The notes under the pieces are model-generated. The model was not told the origin of the DNA, searched no databases, and saw only the letters and a program-made list of their open reading frames with translations. Below are positions 53,863 through 61,437 of a stretch of DNA of 64,000 nt, one piece after another (the first letter of the stretch is position 1; each line of letters starts with the position of its first letter). Made by a program: the position numbers and the translations under genes. This DNA is from Orrella sp037026685 (GTDB lineage Bacteria > Pseudomonadota > Gammaproteobacteria > Burkholderiales > Burkholderiaceae_B), in NCBI RefSeq assembly GCF_037026685.1, contig NZ_JBANET010000019.1:24846-88845 (forward strand), given 5' to 3'.

Positions 53863-56586
53863 TCAGTGCGCCTGCTCCCAGTTGGGCCCGGCGCCGATAT
53901 CGACCCGCAGCGGCACGCGCAGCTGGGCCACGCCTTCCATCAGGCCCGGCACGCGCGCGCGCAGCACCGCCTCTTCGTCGGCTGGCGCATCGAAGACCAG
54001 TTCGTCGTGCACCTGCATCACCATGCGGGTGCGCAGGCCCTCGGCAAGCAGCCATTGCTGCACCGCCACCATCGCCTTCTTGATCAGGTCGGCGGCCGTG
54101 CCCTGCATCGGGGCGTTGATGGCGGCGCGCTCGGCGCCCTGGCGGCGCGGCCCCGAGCCTGCCCGCATGTCGGGCATCCACAGCCGGCGGCCGAACACGG
54201 TCTGCACGTAGCCCAGTTCGCGCGCCTGCGCCTTGGTGTCGGCCATGTACTGCGCCACGCCGGGATAGCGCGCGAAATAACGATCGATGTAGGCCTGGGC
54301 GGCATCGCGGGTAATGCCCAGGTTGCTGGCCAGCCCGAAGGCGCCCATGCCGTAGATCAGGCCGAAGTTGATCGCCTTGGCGGCGCGCCGCTGGTCGGCG
54401 GTGACCTCGGCCAGGGGCACGTTGAACACTTCGGCCGCCGTGGCCCGGTGGATGTCCTCGCCGGCCATGAACGCGCGCTGCAGGTTGGCATCGTCCGAGA
54501 CGTGCGCCATCACGCGCAACTCGATCTGCGAGTAGTCGGCCGAGACGATCACGCCGTCGGTGGCGATGAAGGCCTCGCGCACGCGCCGCCCGGCCGCCGT
54601 GCGCACCGGGATGTTCTGCAGATTGGGCTCGGACGAGGCCAGCCGCCCCGTCACCACGGCGGCCTGCGCATAGTGCGTGTGCACCCGCCCGGTGCGCGGA
54701 TCGATCATGCGGGGCAGCTTGTCGGTATAGGTGGACTTGAGCTTGGACAGGCCGCGGTATTCGAGCAGGGTCTGCGGCAGCGGATAGTCCTGCGCCAGCC
54801 TGCTCAGCACGTCCTCGTCGGTGGAAGGCGCGCCCCCGGCCGTCTTGCGCACCACCGGCAGGCCCATGCGGCCGAACAGGATCTCGCCCAGCTGCTTGGG
54901 CGAATTCAGGTTGAAGGGCTGGCCCGCCAGCTCGTAGGCGCGCGTCTCCAGCCGCAACATTTCCTGGCCCAGGGCGCTGCTTTGGCGCGCGAGTTCGTCC
55001 GGGTCGATGCGCACGCCGTGGCGCTCGATGTCGAACAGCACGCGCGAGACATCCAATTCGAGCCGGTAGACCGCCTCCATGCCGGCATCGGCCGCCACTT
55101 TCGGGCGCAGCACCCGGTGCAGCGCCAGCGTGAAATCGGCATCCTCGCAGGCGTAGTGCGCGGCCTGCTCCACCGCCACCTCGTCAAAGCCGATCTGCTG
55201 CGCGCCCTTGCCGCACAGCTGTTCGTAGCTCAAGCCGCTGCGGCCCAGCCAGCGCTGCGCCAGATCGGCCAGGCTGACGCTGCGATGCGATTCCAGCACA
55301 TAGGCCTGCAGCATGGTGTCCTCGGCGATGCCGGCCAGCGCGATGCCTTCGTTGGCCAGCACGTGGCTGTCGTACTTGGCATGATGCAGCAGCTTGGCGG
55401 CGCCGGCATTCTCCAGCCAGGGCTTGAGCCGGGCCAGCACCTGGTCCTTGGGCAATTGGACGGTATTGTCCGGGCCGCGATGCGCCAGCGGGATATAGCA
55501 GGCCTGGCCGTCCTGCACCGCCAGCGACAGGCCGACCAGCCGGGCCTGCATGCCGTCCAGCGAAGTGGTTTCGGTGTCCAGCGCGGTCAGCGTGGCGTTT
55601 TCGATGCGTTCGAGCCAGGCCTCGAAGGCGGGCCAGTCGGTGACGGTCTGGTAGTCGGTCTGCGCCGGCGGCGGGGGCACGCTTTCGTCCAGCACCACGC
55701 GCGCATCGCCCGTGGGCATGCGCGCGGCATCGCCGGTCAGCTCGCGCAGCCAGGTCCGGAAACCATAGCGGTCGTACAGCTCAATCAGCCGCGGCACATC
55801 CGGCGCGCGCGGCACCAGCGCCGAGAAATCGGGCACCACCTGCGAAAGATCGCAATCGGTCTTGACGGTCAGCAGTTGGCGGGTCAGCTCGAACTGAGGG
55901 ATCGCGCTGCGCAGATTGGCGCCGGCCACGCCCTTGATGCTCTCGGCGGCCGCGACCAGCGCCTGGACGGAGCCATGCTCGCCCAGCCACTTGGCGGCCG
56001 TCTTGGGGCCGACCTTCTGCACGCCCGGCACGTTGTCCACGCTGTCGCCCACCAGCATCAGGTAATCGACGATGCGCTCGGGCGGCACGCCGAACTTGCC
56101 GGCGACCCCGGCCACATCCAGCGTTTCGCCCGACATGGTGTTGACCAGCGTGACATGGGGGTTCACCAGCTGGGCCAGGTCCTTGTCGCCGGTGGAGATC
56201 ACGGTATGGATGTCCTGGGCCGCGGCCTGCGCGGCCAGGGTGCCGATCACGTCGTCGGCCTCCACGCCCTCGACCGCCAGCACGTTCCATCCCAGGGCCC
56301 GCACGGTCTGGTGGATGGCCTCGACCTGCTGCGCCAGCTCTTCGGGCATGGGAGGGCGGTGCGCCTTGTAGTCGGCGTAGAGATCCTCGCGAAACGTTTT
56401 GCCACGAGCGTCAAATACACATGCTGCATACTGTGCGTTGTAGTCCGGCACCAGCCGGCGCAGCATGTTGATCACGCCGTACAGCGCGCCCGTGGGCTCG
56501 CCCTGCGCATTGCGCAGGTCCGGCATGGCATGAAACGCACGGTAGAGGTAGCTGGAGCCGTCCACCAGCAACAGGGTTTTTTTCAT
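53863..56586 (-). CDS. polA: DNA polymerase I
   Basis: The 907-residue enzyme has three domains. A 5'-3' nuclease begins MKKTLLLVDGSSYLYRAFHA, with acidic sites in VEADDVIGTLA and STGDKDLAQLV. A 3'-5' proofreading domain has ALDTETTSL (Exo I), LLHHAKYDSHVL (Exo II) and YACEDADFTLALH (Exo III), all catalytic residues present. The polymerase includes VSADYSQIELRVMAH (motif A), RRAAKAINFGLIYGMG (motif B) and MQVHDELVFDAP (motif C). The ATG at 56586 is chosen over an in-frame upstream extension, which would run into the LOG gene. Confidence 0.97.
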   Translation of the reverse strand: MKKTLLLVDGSSYLYRAFHAMPDLRNAQGEPTGALYGVINMLRRLVPDYNAQYAACVFDARGKTFREDLYADYKAHRPPMPEELAQQVEAIHQTVRALGWNVLAVEGVEADDVIGTLAAQAAAQDIHTVISTGDKDLAQLVNPHVTLVNTMSGETLDVAGVAGKFGVPPERIVDYLMLVGDSVDNVPGVQKVGPKTAAKWLGEHGSVQALVAAAESIKGVAGANLRSAIPQFELTRQLLTVKTDCDLSQVVPDFSALVPRAPDVPRLIELYDRYGFRTWLRELTGDAARMPTGDARVVLDESVPPPPAQTDYQTVTDWPAFEAWLERIENATLTALDTETTSLDGMQARLVGLSLAVQDGQACYIPLAHRGPDNTVQLPKDQVLARLKPWLENAGAAKLLHHAKYDSHVLANEGIALAGIAEDTMLQAYVLESHRSVSLADLAQRWLGRSGLSYEQLCGKGAQQIGFDEVAVEQAAHYACEDADFTLALHRVLRPKVAADAGMEAVYRLELDVSRVLFDIERHGVRIDPDELARQSSALGQEMLRLETRAYELAGQPFNLNSPKQLGEILFGRMGLPVVRKTAGGAPSTDEDVLSRLAQDYPLPQTLLEYRGLSKLKSTYTDKLPRMIDPRTGRVHTHYAQAAVVTGRLASSEPNLQNIPVRTAAGRRVREAFIATDGVIVSADYSQIELRVMAHVSDDANLQRAFMAGEDIHRATAAEVFNVPLAEVTADQRRAAKAINFGLIYGMGAFGLASNLGITRDAAQAYIDRYFARYPGVAQYMADTKAQARELGYVQTVFGRRLWMPDMRAGSGPRRQGAERAAINAPMQGTAADLIKKAMVAVQQWLLAEGLRTRMVMQVHDELVFDAPADEEAVLRARVPGLMEGVAQLRVPLRVDIGAGPNWEQAH

Positions 56587-57265
56587 GGTTACAAAGCACA
56601 AGACAGGCACGCCGGCCGAGCAGCAAATACCCGGGATTATGTCAGAGATAAGCCGGGCAGCCGATGCGCTGGCCAGCCTGGGACCGGCGGTCAGCGTGTT
56701 CGGCAGCGCCCGCATCAGCCGCGATTCGCCCTATTACCAGACGGCCGAGACGCTGAGCGCGCAATTGGCCCGCGCCGGCTTTGCCGTCATCGCCGGCGGC
56801 GGCCCGGGCATCATGGAGGCGGCCAACAAGGGCGCCTACGAGGCCAAGGGCACCAGCGTGGGCCTGAACATCGTGCTGCCGCACGAGGCCCGCAACAATG
56901 GCTACCAATCGATCGCGCTGGAATTCGAGTACTTTTATTCGCGCAAGGCCACCTTCTTCATGCACAGCGCGGCCTACGTCGCCCTGCCCGGCGGCTTCGG
57001 CACGCTGGACGAGCTGTTCGAGGCGCTGACGCTGGTCCAGACCGGCAAGGTGGAGCCGGCGCCGGTCATCCTCATGGGGCGCGAGTTCTGGCAAGGCCTG
57101 GCCGACTGGATCGGCAGCGAACTGCTGGCCCACGGCACCATCGGGGCGCACGACCTGGAACTGTTCGTCATCGAGGACGACCCGGCCCGCGTGGTCGAGC
57201 TGATCGTCGACCATCACGGCAAGCACGCCGCCGCCGACGACCTGGAGCCGGCCCTGCCCACCTGA
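56585..57265 (+). CDS. LOG-family (TIGR00730) Rossmann protein, possible nucleotide phosphoribohydrolase
   Basis: The 226-residue protein has the lysine-decarboxylase-like/LOG fold. Members cleave AMP or cytokinin ribotides to the free base and ribose phosphate. The signatures are VSVFGSARIS, AGGGPGIMEAANKGAYEAKG and PGGFGTLDELFEALTLVQTG. The ATG at 56585 has AGGG at eight bases but abuts the polA start; ATG 56639 (MSEISR) would leave a 52-base gap and give 208 residues. Activity here is inferred from the family. Confidence 0.85.
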   Translation: MVTKHKTGTPAEQQIPGIMSEISRAADALASLGPAVSVFGSARISRDSPYYQTAETLSAQLARAGFAVIAGGGPGIMEAANKGAYEAKGTSVGLNIVLPHEARNNGYQSIALEFEYFYSRKATFFMHSAAYVALPGGFGTLDELFEALTLVQTGKVEPAPVILMGREFWQGLADWIGSELLAHGTIGAHDLELFVIEDDPARVVELIVDHHGKHAAADDLEPALPT

Positions 57266-57275
57266 GCCGTCCCCG

Positions 57276-57296
57276 CCCGCGCCTGCCCGGCGCGGG
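57276..57296. terminator. Perfect 8-bp hairpin between LOG gene and GGDEF gene
   Basis: CCCGCGCC-TGCCC-GGCGCGGG forms a perfect 8-bp stem, 11 bases after the LOG stop and 12 bases before the convergent GGDEF stop. There is no T-tract. Confidence 0.4.
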
Positions 57297-57307
57297 GCGC
57301 GGCCGGT

Positions 57308-58246
57308 TCAGGCTGCGCGCTCCGGGTTCTTGAACCAGCCCCAGCCGCCCTTCTCCAGCCGCTTGACCCGGTATAGCGCCTCGTCGGCCTGCTTGAGCAG
57401 GCCCTGCAGGTCGGCGGCGTCCTGCGGATACAGGCTCACGCCGATGCTGGAGCCCACGGTGACGGTCCGCCCCCCGGCCCGCATGGGCTGCCTGATCGCG
57501 GTGCCGATACGCCAGCAGGCGCGCTCCACGTCCTCGGCGCCCCGGATGCCGCTCAGCAGCACCACGAACTCGTCGCCGCCCAGGCGATAGACCGTGCCGG
57601 CGGCCCCGACGCTGGCGCGCAGGCAGGCTGCCACGGCCACCAGGACCTCGTCGCCGGCGTCGTGGCCAAGCTGGTCGTTCACCGGCTTGAAGCCGTCCAG
57701 GTCGATCAGCAGCAGGGCCGCCGGCCCGCGCGCCTGGGCAGGCTCGTCCGCCCAGCGATGCTGCAGGGCCCGGCGGTTCATGAGCCGCGTCAGCGGATCC
57801 TCGAAGGCGATGCGGCGCAGCGCCTCCTCGGCCCGCTTGCTGTCGGAGATGTCCTCGAAGGTGGCGATGCCCACGCCGATGTCGTGCAGCAGGATGCCCC
57901 GGTGCAGCATGGCCAGCAGCTCGCCGTCGGCGCGGCGCACCTGGACTTCCCAGGGGGGGACTTCCGAGATGCCGCTCACGCCCGATTCCCAGAGCCGCTG
58001 CCAGCGCAGGCGAGCCTCGTCCCGGTCGGCCTGGCGCACATAGGCGCGCTCGATCCAGTCCTCCACGGTGGCGAAGCTGCCGTCCTCGTAGCCCAGCACG
58101 GTCCGGAAGGCGCGGTTGGTGAAACGAATGCGGCGGTCGTGCAGCGTGGCCCAGGAAAGCGGGATGGGCATGGCATCGAGCACGATGTGCAGGTCGCGCG
58201 AAGACAGGCTCTCGCCCTTGCTTGCCCTATCGAGAAACTCTTTCAT
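57308..58246 (-). CDS. PAS-GGDEF diguanylate cyclase
   Basis: The 312-residue soluble protein has an N-terminal PAS-like sensor (IVLDAMPIPLSWATLHDRRI, then LGYEDGSFATVEDWIERAYV). A GGDEF domain follows from about residue 135 (FEDPLTRLMNRRALQHRW, LLLIDLDGFKPVNDQLGHDA). The active site is intact (YRLGGDEFVVLLSG), so c-di-GMP synthesis is expected. The inhibitory I-site RxxD before the GGDEF is missing, suggesting loss of product feedback. GGAGGAGGA sits right at the ATG. It is read on its own, downstream of the typA terminator. Confidence 0.9.
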   Translation of the reverse strand: MKEFLDRASKGESLSSRDLHIVLDAMPIPLSWATLHDRRIRFTNRAFRTVLGYEDGSFATVEDWIERAYVRQADRDEARLRWQRLWESGVSGISEVPPWEVQVRRADGELLAMLHRGILLHDIGVGIATFEDISDSKRAEEALRRIAFEDPLTRLMNRRALQHRWADEPAQARGPAALLLIDLDGFKPVNDQLGHDAGDEVLVAVAACLRASVGAAGTVYRLGGDEFVVLLSGIRGAEDVERACWRIGTAIRQPMRAGGRTVTVGSSIGVSLYPQDAADLQGLLKQADEALYRVKRLEKGGWGWFKNPERAA

Positions 58247-58326
58247 TCCTCCTCCGTGCCGACCGACACAGCCTACGCCTAGCATAGCGCATGCGGCCCG
58301 CGTTAAATCGCCCGCCTGGAAAGAAG

Positions 58327-58350
58327 AACGGCCCCCTTGCGGGGGCCGTT
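58327..58350 (-). terminator. Terminator after typA
   Basis: On the minus strand AACGGCCCCC-GCAA-GGGGGCCGTT is a perfect 10-bp stem followed by a T-rich tail (CTTCTTT). It starts 26 bases after the typA stop and ends the infB-rbfA-truB-typA run. Confidence 0.8.
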
Positions 58351-58376
58351 CGCCCGGCTGCCGGCCGCTGCCGGCC

Positions 58377-60197
58377 TCAGGCGTTCTCGCGCGAGGCGCG
58401 GCGGCGCTCGTGTTCCTGCAGATGGCGCTTGCGCAGGCGGATGGACTTGGGCGTGACCTCGACCAGTTCGTCGTCATCGATGAATTCGACCGCGTACTCC
58501 AGCGACAGCTGGATCGGCGGCACCAGGCGCACGGCCTCGTCCGTGCCCGAGGCGCGGATGTTGGTCAGCTGCTTGCCCTTGATCGGGTTGACCACCAGGT
58601 CGTTGTCGCGGCTGTGGATGCCGATGATCATGCCCTCGTACAGCGGCTCGCCGGGGCTGACGAACATGCGGCCGCGGTCCTGCAGCTTCCAGAGCGCATA
58701 GGCCACCGCCTCGCCGTTGTCCTGGCTGATCAGCACGCCGTTGCGGCGCTCGCCGATGGCGCCCTCGCGCACCGGGGCGTATTCGTGGAAGATGTGGCTC
58801 ATCAGGCCGGTGCCGCGGGTCAGCGTCAGGAACTCGTTCTGAAAGCCGATCAGGCCGCGCGCCGGGATGATGTATTCCAGGCGCGTGCGGCCGCGGCCGT
58901 CCGGCTGCATGTCCTGCAGGTCGCCCTTGCGGCGTCCCAGCTCTTCCATGACGCCGCCCTGGTGCGCATCCTCCACGTCGATGGTCAAGGACTCGAAGGG
59001 CTCGCACTTGACGCCGTCGATCTCCTTGAACACCACGCGCGGACGCGAGACCGCCAGTTCGTAGCCTTCGCGGCGCATGGTCTCGAGCAGGATGGTCAGG
59101 TGCAATTCGCCACGGCCCGAGACTTCGAACACCGTATCGTCGCCGGTATCGCGCACGCGCAGGGCCACGTTGGACTTGAGCTCGCGCTCGAGCCGGTCGC
59201 GGATCTGGCGGCTGGTGACGAACTTGCCTTCGCGCCCGGCCAGGGGCGAGGTGTTGACCATGAAGTTCATGGTCAGCGTCGGCTCGTCGATACGCAGCAC
59301 CGGCAGGGCCTCGGGCGTGGCCGGGTCGGTGACCGTGCTGCCGATGCCGATTTCCTCGATGCCGTTGATCAGCACGATGTCGCCGGCCTCGGCCTCGTCC
59401 ACCACCACGCGCTCCAGGCCGCGGAACTTGAGCACCTGGTTGATGCGTCCGCGCGCCGGCGCGCCGTCCGGGCCGTAGCGGTGGGCCACTTCCATGCCCG
59501 GCCGGATGCGGCCCCGGTTGATGCGCCCCACGCCGATCTTGCCCACGTAGCTGCTGTAGTCCAGCGAGATGATCTGCATCTGCAGCGGGCCGTCGGGATC
59601 GTCGTCGCGCTGCGGCACGTGCGCCAGTATCGCCTCGAACAGCGGGCGCATGTCGCCTTCGCGCACCTCGGGCGTCAGGCCCGCATAGCCGGCCAGGCCC
59701 GAGGCGTACACCACCGGGAAGTCCAGCTGCTCTTCGGTGGCGCCCAGCTTGTCGAACAGGTCGAAGGTGGCGTTGATGACGTAGTCCGGGCGCGCGCCGG
59801 GACGATCGATCTTGTTGACCACGACGATGGGCTTGAGGCCCAGCGCCAGCGCCTTGCGCGTCACGAAGATGGTCTGGGGCATGGGGCCTTCGACCGCGTC
59901 GACCAGCAGCAGCACGCCATCGACCATGGACAGCACGCGCTCGACCTCGCCGCCGAAATCGGCGTGCCCCGGGGTATCGACGATGTTGATGTGGGTGCCT
60001 TCGTACTCGACCGCGCAGTTCTTGGCCAGGATGGTGATGCCGCGTTCCTTTTCGAGATCGTTCGAATCCATGACGCGTTCGCTGACGGCCTGGTTCTCGC
60101 GGAAGGTGCCCGATTGGCGCAGCAGTTGGTCGACCAGCGTGGTCTTGCCGTGGTCCACGTGGGCGATGATGGCGACATTGCGCAAGGCGCGTGACAT
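58377..60197 (-). CDS. typA: Ribosome-associated GTPase TypA/BipA
   Basis: The 606-residue translation-factor GTPase assists ribosome assembly and stress adaptation. Motifs are AHVDHGKTTLVDQLL (G1), NIVDTPGHADFGGEVERVL (G3) and VVNKIDRPGARPDYV (G4). Also present are the BipA-specific C-terminal domain with FHEYAPVREGAIGERRNGVL and the tail TPKSIRLRKRHLQEHERRRA. The length is normal. It follows truB by 20 bases. Confidence 0.96.
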   Translation of the reverse strand: MSRALRNVAIIAHVDHGKTTLVDQLLRQSGTFRENQAVSERVMDSNDLEKERGITILAKNCAVEYEGTHINIVDTPGHADFGGEVERVLSMVDGVLLLVDAVEGPMPQTIFVTRKALALGLKPIVVVNKIDRPGARPDYVINATFDLFDKLGATEEQLDFPVVYASGLAGYAGLTPEVREGDMRPLFEAILAHVPQRDDDPDGPLQMQIISLDYSSYVGKIGVGRINRGRIRPGMEVAHRYGPDGAPARGRINQVLKFRGLERVVVDEAEAGDIVLINGIEEIGIGSTVTDPATPEALPVLRIDEPTLTMNFMVNTSPLAGREGKFVTSRQIRDRLERELKSNVALRVRDTGDDTVFEVSGRGELHLTILLETMRREGYELAVSRPRVVFKEIDGVKCEPFESLTIDVEDAHQGGVMEELGRRKGDLQDMQPDGRGRTRLEYIIPARGLIGFQNEFLTLTRGTGLMSHIFHEYAPVREGAIGERRNGVLISQDNGEAVAYALWKLQDRGRMFVSPGEPLYEGMIIGIHSRDNDLVVNPIKGKQLTNIRASGTDEAVRLVPPIQLSLEYAVEFIDDDELVEVTPKSIRLRKRHLQEHERRRASRENA

Positions 60198-60217
60198 AGC
60201 AGTCCTTTAACTTTCGT

Positions 60218-60952
60218 TCATTTGGCGGGCATCAGGCCCGCTGGCAATTGGTCCAGGCCCAGCAGGGCCGTCTTGGGGTCGGGCAAGGCCTGCAAGGCAT
60301 CCAGGGCGATGGCGTCCTCGAGCCGGAAAGGCCCGACCCGGGTGCGCCGCAAGGCGGTCAGGTGGGCGCCGCAGCCCAGCGCCCGCCCGATGTCCTGGGC
60401 CAGCGTGCGCACATAGGTGCCCTTGCTGCAAAACAGGTCCATCACCGCCTGGCTGCCGTCCAAGGACAGCAGCTGCAGGCTGTGGATGGTGACCGCGCGC
60501 GGCGCGCGCTCGAGTTCCACCCCCGCGCGCGCGTATTCGTACAGCGGCTTGCCGTCGCGCTTGAGGGCCGAATACATCGGCGGCACCTGTTCGATGCTAC
60601 CGGTGAATCGTGACATCACTTCGCGCAGTGCCGTCTCGCTCACGCCGGCAAAGCCCGGGCCCGCCGAACTGACCACATTGCCCGTGAGATCGCCCGTGTC
60701 GGTCTCCTCGCCGAAGCGTACCGTGGCGCGGTAGCCCTTGTCCGCATCGAGCATGGCCCCGCAGATCTTGGTGGCGCGTCCGGTGCAGCACACCAGCAGC
60801 CCGGTGGCGAAAGGGTCCAGGGTGCCGGTGTGGCCGGCCTTGGCCGCATCGAGGGTGCGCTTGGCGCGCTGCAAGGCGTGGTTGCTGGACAGCCCTTCGG
60901 GTTTGTCCAGCAGCAGTACACCGTCGAGCGCGACTCCGCGTCGTCTGGCCAT
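60218..60952 (-). CDS. truB: tRNA pseudouridine-55 synthase
   Basis: TruB makes pseudouridine 55 in tRNA. The 244 residues have GVLLLDKPEGLSSNHALQRA, the catalytic aspartate in GHTGTLDPFATGLLVCCTG (Asp46) and VRFGEETDTGDLTG. CSKGTYVRTLAQDIGRALG and the C-terminal LRRTRVGPFRLEDAIALDAL follow. It lies 35 bases after rbfA. Confidence 0.96.
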   Translation of the reverse strand: MARRRGVALDGVLLLDKPEGLSSNHALQRAKRTLDAAKAGHTGTLDPFATGLLVCCTGRATKICGAMLDADKGYRATVRFGEETDTGDLTGNVVSSAGPGFAGVSETALREVMSRFTGSIEQVPPMYSALKRDGKPLYEYARAGVELERAPRAVTIHSLQLLSLDGSQAVMDLFCSKGTYVRTLAQDIGRALGCGAHLTALRRTRVGPFRLEDAIALDALQALPDPKTALLGLDQLPAGLMPAK

Positions 60953-60987
60953 CGTCTTGAATCCGGAAAAAAGCGATGCCAGTCCGT

Positions 60988-61434
60988 TCAGGACCGGTCT
61001 TCGGGCTCGTCGGGAACGCCCTTGCGCTCGGCGCGGCCGTCGTCCGCCTGGACATCGCTGCCTTCCTGCACGGCGGGGCCCTGGTTGGCGCGGTCGATCA
61101 GCTGCGACATCTCGATGCCGCGCACGATCTGCTCGTCATGATGAAAATGCAGCGAGGGCACGGTATGGATGTGCAGCATCTTGAAAAGCTGCGAATGCAG
61201 CCAGCCGGCCTTCTCGCGCAGCACCGCCGTGGCGGTCTCGGGCTCCGCGCCCAGCACGGTGAAATACACCTTGGCATGGGCATAGTCGGCCGAGAGCTCC
61301 ACGCCCGAGAGCGTGATGAGCCCGGCGCGGGATACGTCGATCTCGCGCTGGATCAGCACCGCCAGATCCTTCTGGATCTGTTCGGCCAGCCGCAGGTTGC
61401 GGCCGGGGAGGGATTTGCTCTTGTGACGGCTCAT
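60988..61434 (-). CDS. rbfA: Ribosome-binding factor A
   Basis: RbfA is a KH-like protein that matures the 5' end of 16S rRNA. The 148 residues show RNLRLAEQIQKDLAVLIQRE, LSADYAHAKVYFTVLG and LHIHTVPSLHFHHDEQIVRG, with an acidic C-terminal tail of about 30 residues. It begins three bases after the infB stop, as in most bacteria. Confidence 0.95.
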   Translation of the reverse strand: MSRHKSKSLPGRNLRLAEQIQKDLAVLIQREIDVSRAGLITLSGVELSADYAHAKVYFTVLGAEPETATAVLREKAGWLHSQLFKMLHIHTVPSLHFHHDEQIVRGIEMSQLIDRANQGPAVQEGSDVQADDGRAERKGVPDEPEDRS

Positions 61435-61437
61435 CGC

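Noticed and set aside
53725..57333. A 1202-codon open frame on the plus strand across polA
   Set aside because: It lies antisense to the intact, well-conserved polA and is rich in His, Arg, Gln and Gly as expected for a shadow frame in GC-rich DNA. It has no family match that I recognise.
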